The notes below the pieces were generated by a model. It ran no database searches. It was given only the letters and a program-made list of their open reading frames with translations, and was not told where the DNA came from. A stretch of 64,000 nt of DNA from Massilia frigida. GTDB taxonomy: Bacteria; Pseudomonadota; Gammaproteobacteria; Burkholderiales; Burkholderiaceae_D. A program made the position numbers and the translations under genes. Positions 33,631 through 43,283 of the stretch are shown piece by piece. Location of the stretch: contig NZ_WHJG01000009.1 of assembly GCF_011682175.1 (NCBI RefSeq), positions 142,121 to 206,120 on the forward strand, read 5' to 3'. Each line of letters begins with the position of its first letter. The first letter of the stretch is position 1.

Positions 33631-35925
33631 ATGACCCAGAGCACACCCAAGAACAAGAACCGCCGCCGTTTCCTGCTTGGCGGCCTCGCTGCCGGCGGCG
33701 CCCTGGTGGTGGGCTGGGGCATCCAGCCGCCGCGCCAGCGCCTGCACACGGCGCAGCCCTTGCCGGTATCCGGCGGCGCCGTGGCCCTGAACGGCTGGGT
33801 GGCGATCGCACCCGACGGCACGGTGTCGGTGGTGGTGCCGCGCTGCGAAATGGGGCAGGGCGTGAACACCGCGCTGCCGATGCTGCTGGCCGAGGAGCTC
33901 GACGTGCCGCTGGCGCAGGTGCGCATCACCCAGGCGCCGATCGACAAGATCTTCAGCAATCTCGAAGTGCTGCGCGAGAACCTGCCGTTCCATCCCGACG
34001 ATCGCGGCAGCCTCAAGGAAGGCGCGCAATGGATGCTATCCAAAGTTGCGCGCGAGCTGGGGATCATGATGACCGGCGGGTCGAGCAGCATCAAGGATGC
34101 CTGGCTGCCGATGCGCGAAGCGGGCGCCGTCGCGCGCGCGATGCTGATCGCCGCGGCGGCACAGGAATGGGGCGTGCCGGCCGCGCAGTGCAAGGGCAAG
34201 GGCGGCTTCGTGGTCCACCCGGGCGGCAAGCGCGCCTCGTACGGCAGCCTGGCCGCGAAGGCGGCGGCGGCCGGCCTGGATATCGCCGCGTCCGACGTGC
34301 GCCTCAAGGAAGCCGGCGAATTCACCCTGATCGGCACGCCCCAGGCGCGCCGCGATTCGCCGGCCAAGGTCAATGGCAGCGCCATGTTCGGGATCGACGC
34401 GCGCCCGCCCGGCATGCTGTATGCGGCGCTGACGATGTCGCCGGTGGTGGGCGGCACGCTTGCCTCGTTCGATGCCGCCAAGGCGAAGGCGATGCCGGGC
34501 GTGGTGGGCGTGGTCGATGTGTCGTCCGCGCTGTCTGGCAAAACCGGCGCCGGCGCGGGCGTGGCGGTGATCGCCAGCTCGTACTGGCGCGCGCGCCAGG
34601 CCCTGGGCGCGCTGGGCGTCAAGTGGAACGAGGGCGCCAATGCCGGTTTGTCGAGCGCCGATATTTTCAGGCAGTTCGCCAGCGCGCTCGATACCGAGTC
34701 GGGTTTCACCTATTACTCGAATGGCGACGTGGCGTTGGCCAAGGGCGCGGTCAAGACCAAGGTCGAGACCATCCACGCCGAATACCGCGCGCCGTTCCTC
34801 GCGCATGCGACCATGGAGCCGATGAACTGCACCGCGCAGGTCGCGGGCGGCAAGGTGATGCTGTGGGCCTCGACCCAGGTGCCGAGCATCTGCGTCGACG
34901 TGGCGGCCAAGGTGGCGGGCGTGAACCGCGCCGACGTGTCGATCGATGTGCTGCTGCTGGGCGGCGGCTTCGGGCGCCGGCTGGAGGTGGACATGGTGGC
35001 GCAGGCCGTGGCCATCGCCATGGCGGCCGGCGGCAAGCCGGTGCAGCTGGTCTGGTCGCGCGAGGATGACATGACGCACGATGTGTACCGTCCGGCCGCG
35101 CTGGCGCGTTTCACCGGCAGCGTGGATGCCAGGGGCGGCATCGTCAGCTACGACAACAAGTCGGTCAGCGGCTCGATCGGCCACCAGTATTTCCCGCGCA
35201 ACCTGGGCTTGCCCGGCATCGGTCCGGACAAGACCACGGCCGAAGGCGAGTACGACATGCAGTACGAGATCGACAACCAGCGCGTGGTGCACGTGATCGT
35301 CGACAGCCAGGTGCCGCTCGGCTACTGGCGCTCGGTCGGCCACTCGCACAATGCGTTTTTCAAGGAGAGCTTCATCGACGAACTGGCGCATGCCGCCGGC
35401 CAGGATGGGGCGCCGTTCCGGCGCGCGCTGCTGGCACGTCATCCGCGCCATCTGGCGGTGCTCGATGCCGCCCTGGCCAAGGCCGGCACGGCGCCGGCAG
35501 GCCGCGCGCACGGCGTGGCGCTGCACCAGTCGTTCGGCAGCATCGTGGCGCAGGTGGCCGAGGTGTCGGTGACGGACAAGCAGATCCGCGTGCACCGCGT
35601 GGTGTGTGCGATCGATTGCGGCCTGGCGGTCAATCCGAACATCATCGCGCAGCAGATGGAGTCGGCGGTGGTGTTTGGCTTGTCGGCCGCGCTGGGAGGG
35701 GAGATCACGCTCAAGAACGGGCGCGTCGAGCAAAGCAATTTTGGCGACTATCCGGTGCTGCGGATCGACAGCGCGCCCGAGGTGGAGACGGTGATCATCA
35801 AGAGTGCCGAGCCGCCCGAGGGCGTGGGCGAGCCGGGTACGCCGCCGATCGCGCCGGCTGTGGCCAATGCGCTGTTCAAACTGACCGGGCAGCGCTTGCG
35901 CAGCCTGCCGCTGCGCCTGGCGTAA
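33631..35925 (+). CDS. Molybdopterin-binding subunit of an isoquinoline 1-oxidoreductase-type hydroxylase
   Basis: This 764-residue large subunit belongs to the xanthine oxidase family. It starts with a twin-arginine signal ('NRRRFLLGGLAAGGALVVGW'), so it is exported folded. 'PRCEMGQGVNTALPMLLAEEL' and 'LLLGGGFGRRLEVDM' match the Mo-cofactor domains, and 'EPPEGVGEPGTPP' carries the catalytic Glu. Such enzymes normally need a small 2Fe-2S subunit (IorA-like), usually adjacent; none is present here. The substrate, an N-heterocycle or aldehyde, cannot be told from sequence. Confidence 0.88.
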   Translation: MTQSTPKNKNRRRFLLGGLAAGGALVVGWGIQPPRQRLHTAQPLPVSGGAVALNGWVAIAPDGTVSVVVPRCEMGQGVNTALPMLLAEELDVPLAQVRITQAPIDKIFSNLEVLRENLPFHPDDRGSLKEGAQWMLSKVARELGIMMTGGSSSIKDAWLPMREAGAVARAMLIAAAAQEWGVPAAQCKGKGGFVVHPGGKRASYGSLAAKAAAAGLDIAASDVRLKEAGEFTLIGTPQARRDSPAKVNGSAMFGIDARPPGMLYAALTMSPVVGGTLASFDAAKAKAMPGVVGVVDVSSALSGKTGAGAGVAVIASSYWRARQALGALGVKWNEGANAGLSSADIFRQFASALDTESGFTYYSNGDVALAKGAVKTKVETIHAEYRAPFLAHATMEPMNCTAQVAGGKVMLWASTQVPSICVDVAAKVAGVNRADVSIDVLLLGGGFGRRLEVDMVAQAVAIAMAAGGKPVQLVWSREDDMTHDVYRPAALARFTGSVDARGGIVSYDNKSVSGSIGHQYFPRNLGLPGIGPDKTTAEGEYDMQYEIDNQRVVHVIVDSQVPLGYWRSVGHSHNAFFKESFIDELAHAAGQDGAPFRRALLARHPRHLAVLDAALAKAGTAPAGRAHGVALHQSFGSIVAQVAEVSVTDKQIRVHRVVCAIDCGLAVNPNIIAQQMESAVVFGLSAALGGEITLKNGRVEQSNFGDYPVLRIDSAPEVETVIIKSAEPPEGVGEPGTPPIAPAVANALFKLTGQRLRSLPLRLA

Positions 35926-36044
35926 CGGCGGCCCGCGTTTAGTTGGTGCGCGCCGGCTTGCGCGCCCGGCGCGCTATCCGAGCATCCTGGCCAGGGCGAT
36001 GAGGCACGCCTATGCGGCTTTGACTACGGGCGTGCGCACCATGC

Positions 36045-37013
36045 TCATTTTTTTGCGGCTGCTTTGCCTGCCCTGGCGGCTTTGCGCGGCGCGTCGTCGC
36101 TGTCGGCGTTGGCGAGCTGCTTGAACGCGTCGCTCGACTGCACCGCGGCGCTCATGCGCGCCATCAGTTCGGCGTCGGCCAACCCGATCCTGATCCGCTG
36201 CGCTACGCGCGCGGGATTGTTGTGCTCCTCGCTCAGGGCGGCGATCTCCGCCTCGCTCAATTCGCCGGCGATCATGCGCGCCTCGATGGCGGCGATTTCT
36301 TCGAACTTGATCTCGTTGCGGATCGCTTTGGAGAAGCGCCGCAGCTCCTCGCCGATGCCGGCGGTCGCCTCATCGTTGAACGCGGCCGCCATTTCCAGTC
36401 CGCGCGTTTCGATGTCGGCCATGTTCTTGTCGAAGTCATCGCGCGCGCGCGGCCAGCCGAGCATCATGGCCAGGGCCTGCGCCTCTTTCGAGCCGGCTGG
36501 CGGCTGGGGCGGCACGACAGGAGACGGCACACTGCCATCCTTGCGTTCCCTGATTTCTTCGATGCGCTTGGCCATATAGGCCGCTACCACGGGCGGCTGT
36601 TTCAGCAGCGCCGGCGTGACTTTGTTGATGATCGTCTGGCCGAGCGGGCTGTGCGCCTGCGCGATCAGTTCCTGCACATCGGACTCCTGCAAGTGTTTTT
36701 GGTAGCTCTCGATGGCGACCGGTTCGATCTTGTCCCAGGCAACCTGCTGGCGGACGAAGGCGCTGGTGCGCTCGAAGCGGGCCTTGAGTTTTGCCTTTTC
36801 CTTGGGATCGCTCTCGCCCTGCCACTCCCTCGCTTCGATCTCCAGCATCGCGTCGGTTGCGGCGACGACCATGCGCGCCGAGTTGGCCATCTCGAAATAG
36901 CGGCGCAGGGTTTCTTCGGTGGCTGGCGCGGCATGGGCGCCATGCGCCAGGGCCAGCAAGACAATACATGCCTGCGCGAGCGCGCGCGCGGCGTTGATGA
37001 ACGGTGTATGCAA
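36045..37013 (-). CDS. DUF2059-like exported protein, paralogue 1
   Basis: This 322-residue protein has a signal peptide ('ACIVLLALAHGAHAAPATEE'). Its helical body has the pattern 'LQESDVQELIAQAHSPLGQTI', typical of DUF2059. The second half is also helical ('ARMIAGELSEAEIAALSEEHNN') and looks like a diverged repeat of the same unit. The C-terminus is Lys/Ala-rich. It is the last of seven minus-strand genes. Two paralogues lie directly upstream. Function unknown; periplasmic location expected. Confidence 0.72.
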   Translation of the reverse strand: MHTPFINAARALAQACIVLLALAHGAHAAPATEETLRRYFEMANSARMVVAATDAMLEIEAREWQGESDPKEKAKLKARFERTSAFVRQQVAWDKIEPVAIESYQKHLQESDVQELIAQAHSPLGQTIINKVTPALLKQPPVVAAYMAKRIEEIRERKDGSVPSPVVPPQPPAGSKEAQALAMMLGWPRARDDFDKNMADIETRGLEMAAAFNDEATAGIGEELRRFSKAIRNEIKFEEIAAIEARMIAGELSEAEIAALSEEHNNPARVAQRIRIGLADAELMARMSAAVQSSDAFKQLANADSDDAPRKAARAGKAAAKK

Positions 37014-37091
37014 AACGTGGTTTCCGGGGTGTCGGTACTGTTGAAAGGCGGCCCCCCGCTGAAAGCGAGGCCGCCGCTGTGCGCATGCCTG

Positions 37092-38051
37092 TTATTTGCT
37101 GGCGGCCTTCTTGCCTGCCTTGGCCGGTTTGGCCGCGGCTTGTTCGCCCGCGAGCTGTTTCTTCAGCTCTTCCGACTTCAGGGCGGCGCCCGCGCGGCCC
37201 ATCAGTTCCGCTTCGATCTGCTCGATATTGTGGCGTTGCGCGAAGCGCGCCGGATTCTTGTTTTCGGCCGTGAGCGCGACGATGTCCGCTTCGCTCATTT
37301 CCTCGGCGATCATGCGCGCCTGGGCGGCTGCCACCTCTTCAAACCTGAATTCGGTGCGGACCGCCGTGGCGAAGCGGCGCACGCGCTTGGCCAGGTCGGT
37401 ATTGCCCTGGCTCTCGAACGATGCCGCCTGTTCCAGCGACTTGTCGGCCACCTGCGCCATGCCCTTGGTGAACTGCGCGCGCGCGCCTGGCCATTCGAGC
37501 ATCATGGCCTGGGCCAGGGCTTCCTTCGAGCCGGCCGCCGGCTGCGGCAGCGCGACGGGCGGCGGCACGGTGTCGTCCGTGCGCGCTTTCATTTCCTGCA
37601 TGCGCTTGGACACATAGCCATCGATCACCGCCGGTTGCATCTGCAGTACCGGGTTGATCTTCTCGAGGAAGGTTTGACCGAACGGGCTTTGCGCCATGAC
37701 GATCATGTCTTTCACATCCGACTCCTGCAAGTATTGCTGATAGTCGGCGATGGCCTTCGGTCCGAACACGGTCGCGACGACATGCTTGCGCACGATCCCG
37801 TACAGGCGCTCGTAGCGCGCGGTCAGCTTGGCCTTTTCCCTGGCGTCGTTCTCGGCCTGCAAGGCGCCGCCCTCCTTGCGCAGCATGGCTTTGGCCGCCG
37901 TGTCGGCGATGCGCTCGGATTTGGCGACCTCGAAATAGCGCTGCAGGCTTTCCTTGGTGGCCGGTTCGGCGTGGGCTGCCTGCGACAGGGCCAGGGTGAC
38001 GATGCATGCTTGCGCGAGCGAACGCGCGATGGTGGTGAACAGTGGTTGCAA
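37092..38051 (-). CDS. DUF2059-like exported protein, paralogue 2
   Basis: This 319-residue protein is aligned throughout with the neighbour at 36045: signal peptide 'ACIVTLALSQAAHAEPATKE', then 'LQESDVKDMIVMAQSPFGQTF' and 'ARMIAEEMSEADIVALTAENKN'. The C-terminus is again Ala/Lys-rich. The 78-bp gap to the next gene holds no clear promoter. The pair is the result of a tandem duplication that has diverged considerably. Confidence 0.72.
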   Translation of the reverse strand: MQPLFTTIARSLAQACIVTLALSQAAHAEPATKESLQRYFEVAKSERIADTAAKAMLRKEGGALQAENDAREKAKLTARYERLYGIVRKHVVATVFGPKAIADYQQYLQESDVKDMIVMAQSPFGQTFLEKINPVLQMQPAVIDGYVSKRMQEMKARTDDTVPPPVALPQPAAGSKEALAQAMMLEWPGARAQFTKGMAQVADKSLEQAASFESQGNTDLAKRVRRFATAVRTEFRFEEVAAAQARMIAEEMSEADIVALTAENKNPARFAQRHNIEQIEAELMGRAGAALKSEELKKQLAGEQAAAKPAKAGKKAASK

Positions 38052-38114
38052 GATAGGCTTTCGTGAGGGTTGAAATAAGGTGAATCGATGGGCGATGCCG
38101 CCGCCGTGCCGCGC

Positions 38115-38972
38115 TTACATGGCGCCCATCATGCGGCCCTGGAATTCCTGCTCGGCCTGGCGCACCTTGCGCAACTGTGCCTGGCGTTCAGGGCGGCGGT
38201 TGTCTTCGATCAGCAAGTTGATCTCGTCGGCGCTGAGCGCATTGCCGAGCATGCGCGCCTTGAGGGCGGTGACGTTGTCGAAGGAGAGGCGCTTTTTCAC
38301 GCTGGCCACTGCGCGTGCGATCCGGGCCCGGCTTTTGGCGGTTTCGTTCCTGGTGAGGGCGCTGGCCATCATGTCCACGGTCGGCGCGATGCGCCCCTCG
38401 AACTCTTCCTTTTCGCCAGGAATGGCGCGCAGGAAGGTTTGTAGCAGCGCATCGTTCGGTCCGGGCGCCGGCATGGCGGGAAGGGGTTTGGGCGGCCCTT
38501 TGCGGTTGGTGAGCTCGGACAGCACCGCCGTCATGTATTGCTGGATTGCCGGCAGCTGTGCCAGCAGCGCCGGAATCATTTTCTGGTTGCTCACTTTCCC
38601 GGCCGGGCTGTTGGCGTGCGCGATCATTTCCTGCACATCGCTGTCGCTCAGCTCTTGCAGATAGCTCTCGACGGCGAGCGGCTCCAGCTTTTCCCACGTC
38701 ATTTTCGTGCTGACCACCTCGTTGAAGTGGTCCATGACCATTTTCTTGCTGGCCTTTTGCACCGGATCGCTTTCCTTGCGCCAGTCCTCCTCGTAGCCTT
38801 TCTTGAACGCCTCGGTCGAAATGCTCAAGTGACGTTCGGTGCCGGCGAGCCGGAAATACTCGCGTAGGCCCGCTTCGGTGGCCGGCGCCGCCTGGGCGGC
38901 CTGGCACAGCACCAGGCTGGCGAGGGCAAGGTGGGTGACGAAGCGGACTGCTGAAGATAAAGGTGTGCGCAT
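38115..38972 (-). CDS. DUF2059-like exported protein, paralogue 3
   Basis: This 285-residue protein has the same plan as its two downstream neighbours: signal peptide ('LALASLVLCQAAQAAPATEA'), 'ELSDSDVQEMIAHANSPAGK' and 'ARMLGNALSADEINLLIEDN'. It is the most diverged of the three and lacks the Lys-rich tail. The start at 38972 is chosen for the signal peptide; upstream in-frame sequence is not protein-like. Confidence 0.7.
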   Translation of the reverse strand: MRTPLSSAVRFVTHLALASLVLCQAAQAAPATEAGLREYFRLAGTERHLSISTEAFKKGYEEDWRKESDPVQKASKKMVMDHFNEVVSTKMTWEKLEPLAVESYLQELSDSDVQEMIAHANSPAGKVSNQKMIPALLAQLPAIQQYMTAVLSELTNRKGPPKPLPAMPAPGPNDALLQTFLRAIPGEKEEFEGRIAPTVDMMASALTRNETAKSRARIARAVASVKKRLSFDNVTALKARMLGNALSADEINLLIEDNRRPERQAQLRKVRQAEQEFQGRMMGAM

Positions 38973-39003
38973 GAAGGTTCTTTTGCAGGTAGTGGTGCGT
39001 GGA

Positions 39004-40056
39004 TTACGGCCGGCGCGCCAGCGCGGTGTCGCGCAGCCACCGGTTGGAGGCGGGAACGAACAGCAGGACCGTCCCGGCCAGCACGATGAACTGGCTCGTG
39101 ACCGACAGCGAGCCGTACAGGGTTGACACCGCGAACGCCGTCTTGAAGGCATTGAGGGAATTAATGAAGCCGATGACGACCAGCACCAGCCAGATCCAGC
39201 GTGCCACGTTCGAGGCGCGCGCGATAAAGTACATCAGCAGCAGCATGATGAGGGTGCCGATGACGAGGCTGGCGTACACGAAGCTCGTCATCAAGCCCGA
39301 GGCGAGCGACACGCTCTGGGCGGCCAGTACCTCGGGCATGTAGATCACCGAGAGGACCATGCCGGCCAGCGAGGCGGCCACGCACAGCGCCAGGCCTACC
39401 GTCGCGGCAACGGGACGTGGCGGCAGCGCCATTGCCACAGGCGCCGCCTGCGGCAAGGCGCCCGGCGGCGCGTAGGGATGGTAGGCCTGGCCGCCGGCCA
39501 GGGCGGCGCCTTGGTTGGCCGGCGCCGTTGCCGCCTGTTGGCGCGGATTGTTGCGCAGCTCCTTGAGGCGGCGGAACCACGCATTGCTCGACGGCGCGAA
39601 CAGCAGGCAGGTGAGCACGGCAAACACCAGGTACAGGGCGAATTTGCCCATGGCCGCGTCCGGCGCGTAGTCGAACATCGCGGCCTCCCACATCAGCGCC
39701 ATCCCGCTGCCGGCCAGCATGCATACCAGCAACCACACCCAGCGCGCCCAGCCGCGCCCGAAGGCGATCAGCGCCAGCACGCCGCCCATCAGCGCCGCGA
39801 TGAACAGGATGGTGTTCATGTCGCTGGCGCGCAGGGCTTCGTAGGGAGCTGTCGTTTCCTCGGCCACACTGAGCGTGTAGTTCACCCGGTCCGACAGGAA
39901 GGCGAGGTCGATCGCGGCGGCCAGCACGATGCACAGGGCGATCAGCATCAGCGTCACCAGCAGCAAGCGCGGGCGCGGCGCGGCAACGCCATAGTTGGCC
40001 GCGGCCGCGAACAAGCCGCCGGCGGGAATGAGGTCTGGGGAAGACTGCGTGTTCAT
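39004..40056 (-). CDS. Membrane protein with duplicated four-helix halves
   Basis: This 350-residue protein has about eight hydrophobic segments in two halves joined by a Pro/Ala/Gln-rich cytoplasmic linker (about 178-235). Each half ends in a matching element: 'LLFAPSSNAWFRRLKE' and 'LLFVPASNRWLRDTAL'. That indicates an internal duplication. The start at 40056 (MNTQSSPDL) is preferred over a longer frame. I recognise no named family. Its neighbours are exported or TPR proteins in the same direction. Confidence 0.65.
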   Translation of the reverse strand: MNTQSSPDLIPAGGLFAAAANYGVAAPRPRLLLVTLMLIALCIVLAAAIDLAFLSDRVNYTLSVAEETTAPYEALRASDMNTILFIAALMGGVLALIAFGRGWARWVWLLVCMLAGSGMALMWEAAMFDYAPDAAMGKFALYLVFAVLTCLLFAPSSNAWFRRLKELRNNPRQQAATAPANQGAALAGGQAYHPYAPPGALPQAAPVAMALPPRPVAATVGLALCVAASLAGMVLSVIYMPEVLAAQSVSLASGLMTSFVYASLVIGTLIMLLLMYFIARASNVARWIWLVLVVIGFINSLNAFKTAFAVSTLYGSLSVTSQFIVLAGTVLLFVPASNRWLRDTALARRP

Positions 40057-40213
40057 GGCGTTCTCGTCGAGAAGGTTGGGGCGGGCACCGGCATCGAAAC
40101 CGGTGCAACGCCTGGGGGTGCTGCCCGGGACTGGGCCATGACGAAAATGTACACACATCCGCGCCCCAGGTCCATCGGCACCCGCGTGCGCCGGGCGGCG
40201 GATGCGCGGAAGA

Positions 40214-41374
40214 TTATTTCAGGAACGTCGCCAGCGGCAGCCGGGTGTCGCACGCCTGTTTCGCGGCCTTGGCCTTGGCCTTGGCCAGCCACAGCGCCGC
40301 TTCGTCGGCATTGGCGGCCACGCCTTCGCCATGGCGCAGCGCGCGCGCGTAGCGGCACTGGCCAGGTGCGTGCGCCGCTTCGGCGGCCTGCTGGTACAGC
40401 GCCACCGCCTTGTCGCGGTCGGCAGCGGCGCCGTGGCCCACGAACAGCATGTCGCCCAGGTTCACCGTGCCGTCCAGGTTGCCGCCCTCGTGGGCGCGCC
40501 CGAAATAGTCGAGCGCTTTCTTCACGTCTTTCGGCAAGACCTTGCCGTTCTTGTAGAAGGTGCCCAGGTTGTTGAGCGAGGCCGGATTGCCCTGGCGCGC
40601 GGCGCGTTCGTACCAGGCTACCGCCTTGCGCTGGTCGGCCGGGCCGCCGCGGCCGAACTGGTACATCACGCCCAAGTGGTGCTGGGCCTGGCTTTCTTCG
40701 CCGGCCGCGGCCAGCGACAGCCACAGGCGCGCCTTGGCGTAGTCGCGCGGCACGCCTTCCTCGCCGGTCAGGTAGATCATGCCGAGGATCGACTGGGCGC
40801 GCACGCTGGGTGTATCGGCCTGGGCCGCCTGCAGCAGCAGCTTGAGGCCGCCGGGGCCGTCGCGCGCCACGTCCAGGCCGAAGAACAGGGCCTGGCCGGC
40901 GTAGAAGGCGCTGTTGGCGTCGCCCAGCGCGGCGCCCTGGCGCCACAGGCGCAGCGCTTCGGCCGGGTCCTTGGCCACGCCGCTGCCGTTGGCGTGGCGC
41001 ACGCCCAGCGCCAGGTAGGCGTCCGGATAGTTGGCGGCGGCCGCCTTGCGCGTCCATTCGAGCGACTTGGCGGCGTCGGCCGGCACGCCCAGGCCGTCGC
41101 GCAGCATCAGGCCCAGGTTGAACTGCGATTCGCTGTGGCCCTGTTCGGCCAGCGGCAGCCACTGGGTGTAGGCGGCGGCGTGGCGTCCGGCGGTCGAGTG
41201 TTCGAGGCCCAGGTCGCGCCGCAGTTCGCCATCTTCGGTCAGCTTGCCGTTCTGGACCAGCACGCCGTATTGGGGCGTGCTCTTGGCGGCATCCGTGGCC
41301 GGCGCGCTGGCGCAGCCGGACAAAAAGAGGGCGACAGCCACGCTGGCGAGGAGGGGGCGGAGGGCGATGTTCAT
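40214..41374 (-). CDS. Sel1-repeat lipoprotein
   Basis: This 386-residue protein has a lipoprotein signal peptide with lipobox LSGC (Cys20). Some eight Sel1-like repeats of about 36 residues follow, for example 'SQFNLGLMLRDGLGVPADAA' and 'AQHHLGVMYQFGRGGPADQR'. It should sit in the outer membrane or periplasm as a scaffold. It belongs to the minus-strand run 36045-43283, with a 32-bp gap to the upstream TPR gene. Confidence 0.85.
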   Translation of the reverse strand: MNIALRPLLASVAVALFLSGCASAPATDAAKSTPQYGVLVQNGKLTEDGELRRDLGLEHSTAGRHAAAYTQWLPLAEQGHSESQFNLGLMLRDGLGVPADAAKSLEWTRKAAAANYPDAYLALGVRHANGSGVAKDPAEALRLWRQGAALGDANSAFYAGQALFFGLDVARDGPGGLKLLLQAAQADTPSVRAQSILGMIYLTGEEGVPRDYAKARLWLSLAAAGEESQAQHHLGVMYQFGRGGPADQRKAVAWYERAARQGNPASLNNLGTFYKNGKVLPKDVKKALDYFGRAHEGGNLDGTVNLGDMLFVGHGAAADRDKAVALYQQAAEAAHAPGQCRYARALRHGEGVAANADEAALWLAKAKAKAAKQACDTRLPLATFLK

Positions 41375-41406
41375 GGGGTGGGCGTCTGCTGGTAAAAGAG
41401 GGTGGG

Positions 41407-42471
41407 TTACTTGCCGAGGCTATCGGCGGCGGCGCGGTCGAGCTTGCGCAGGCGCTCGAGCGCCTTGCGCCGTGCCGGCTGGTCCTGGCGCAGGGTGTGC
41501 AGCACCACCAGGCTGGTCCAGGCGTTGGCCGAGCCCGGATCGAGGGCGACCGATTTGTTCAGGGCGATCAGCGCCTTGGCAAAATTACGCTTTTGCAGGT
41601 AGCGCACGCCCAGCCCGTGCCAGGCGGCGGCGTAGGTGGGATCGAGGCGGATCGCGCGCCGGCTGGCGTTGACGGCGTCATCGATGCGTCCGATCGAGGC
41701 CATCGAATTGCTCATGCCGTGCCAGACGGCCGGGTCGTCGGCGCGCTGCCGCACGGCGGTGCGGTAGACCTGCAGCGCGTAGGCGTACTTGCCTTGCGCA
41801 TGCAGCAGCGAGGCGAGCGCGACGGCGGTATTTTCGCGCGCCGGCGCCAGTTCCAGCGCCTTGCGGTAATCCTGTTCGGCTTCCGGCATCTGGCCGAGTT
41901 TTTCGTGCACGGTGCCGAGCGTGTGCCAGGCGAAGCTGCTGGCCGGATCGAGTTCGATGGCGTTCAGCAAGGCGGCGCGGGCCGGCTCGTACTTGCCGGA
42001 GGCGGCCAGCACCGCGCCGAGGTTCTCGGCCACGGCCGGCAGGGTCGGGTCGGCCTTGTGGGCGCGCTCGTAGTAGCTGATGGCCGCCTCGCGCTTGTCG
42101 CGGCTGTTGGCGATGATGCCCAGCTCGTTGAGGGTCTGGGCGTCGTCCGGCGCCAGGGTCAGGGCGCGCTTGAGCGAGGTTTCGGCCTCGGCCGTCTTGT
42201 CGAGGTGGTGCAGGGCCTTGCCGAGGTAGTACCAGGCGCGCGCCGAGCCCGGATTGCTGCGGGTCCAGGCGCGCGCCAGCGGCAGCACCTCGGTCCAGCG
42301 CTGCTCGACGACCAGGGCGGCGATGGTGCTGTCGCCCAGGCTGTCGATCCGGGCGCGCACGGTGTCGTCCGCGGGCGGCTGCGGCGCGGCGCCGTGGGCG
42401 GCCAGCGACATGGCCAGGCAGGCGGCGGCGATAGCGGTTTTCATCAGGGCGGTGCGGGCGGAAAGGAGCAT
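41407..42471 (-). CDS. Exported TPR protein
   Basis: This 354-residue protein has a signal peptide (cleavage near 'LAAHGAAPQ') and eight to nine tetratricopeptide repeats, such as 'ARAWYYLGKALHHLDKTAEAE' in part and 'AWHTLGTVHEKLGQMPEAE'. A second ATG at residue 10 gives a shorter signal peptide and is an alternative start. It lies between another TPR-like exported protein and the Sel1 lipoprotein, so these three may form a periplasmic scaffold. Confidence 0.82.
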   Translation of the reverse strand: MLLSARTALMKTAIAAACLAMSLAAHGAAPQPPADDTVRARIDSLGDSTIAALVVEQRWTEVLPLARAWTRSNPGSARAWYYLGKALHHLDKTAEAETSLKRALTLAPDDAQTLNELGIIANSRDKREAAISYYERAHKADPTLPAVAENLGAVLAASGKYEPARAALLNAIELDPASSFAWHTLGTVHEKLGQMPEAEQDYRKALELAPARENTAVALASLLHAQGKYAYALQVYRTAVRQRADDPAVWHGMSNSMASIGRIDDAVNASRRAIRLDPTYAAAWHGLGVRYLQKRNFAKALIALNKSVALDPGSANAWTSLVVLHTLRQDQPARRKALERLRKLDRAAADSLGK

Positions 42472-42497
42472 GGTGTCGGCGGTCAGGTGGATGAAGC

Positions 42498-43283
42498 TCA
42501 GGTCGATTCTTCGTTGTCGGAAGTGTTCCTGGAAGCGTTTTTGCGATCCTTCTTGAATTCCTTCTTGAAATTCAGGTAAGCGGGCGTCTTCATGATCTTG
42601 GCAAACTGCGGATCTTCGTCAAGCGCCAGCTGGCGCGCGTCGGCCCGTACCAGCGTATCGAACAGTTGCTGCTGGTATTTGTTTTTGGTCACCGTATTGG
42701 CTTTGAGATACACCGTGGCGCGCGTTTCGTAAAAATTGTCGAGCACCGAGGCGTCTTCGATCGGCGAGACGGTCTTGAAGCACTGTTCGATCTGGGCGAT
42801 GGCTTCTTCGTGCTGGGCGACGCTGGTGGCCACTGCGCTTTGTTCGTAGGCCAGCATGTTGTGGCAGGCGCGGCGCGCGGCGCGCACCACGTTGAACTCG
42901 GCCAGGTAGGGCCAGTCGTTGGAGCCGAGCACGTCGACGCTCTGGCGGCAGGTGGCCACCGCCGCTTCCTGCTCGCCCATTTCGTACAGGACGAAGCGCT
43001 TGAAGTCGAGCACGTAGGCCCATTGCGATTTCTCGTCGTAGGCCGGGTCGACCCGGGTCAATGCTTTTTCGAGCTCCTGCACCACTTCCCTGACGCTGGC
43101 GTAGCGCTTCTCGCTCATGGCTTTCTGCGCTACTTTCATGCGGGCGTCGAAGTAGTCGTCGAAGCCGGCGCCGCTTTGGGCGAGCTTGGCATCGGCCTTG
43201 GCGGCCGCAGGCGCGCCGGCGGCCAAGGTGTGGCCGCTCAGGGCGGCGGTCAGGATCAGGCAGAAGAGTCGTTTAGTGTTCAT
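42498..43283 (-). CDS. Hypothetical exported helical protein
   Basis: This 261-residue protein has a signal peptide ('LFCLILTAALSGHTLAAG'). Its helical body may contain degenerate TPR units ('QWAYVLDFKRFVLYEMGEQEAA', shown in part as 'YVLDFKRFVLYEMGEQ'). The C-terminus is Lys/Glu-rich. I recognise no family. It is the first gene of the seven-gene run; its start at 43283 gives the signal peptide, and the 255-bp gap upstream probably holds the promoter. Confidence 0.65.
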   Translation of the reverse strand: MNTKRLFCLILTAALSGHTLAAGAPAAAKADAKLAQSGAGFDDYFDARMKVAQKAMSEKRYASVREVVQELEKALTRVDPAYDEKSQWAYVLDFKRFVLYEMGEQEAAVATCRQSVDVLGSNDWPYLAEFNVVRAARRACHNMLAYEQSAVATSVAQHEEAIAQIEQCFKTVSPIEDASVLDNFYETRATVYLKANTVTKNKYQQQLFDTLVRADARQLALDEDPQFAKIMKTPAYLNFKKEFKKDRKNASRNTSDNEEST

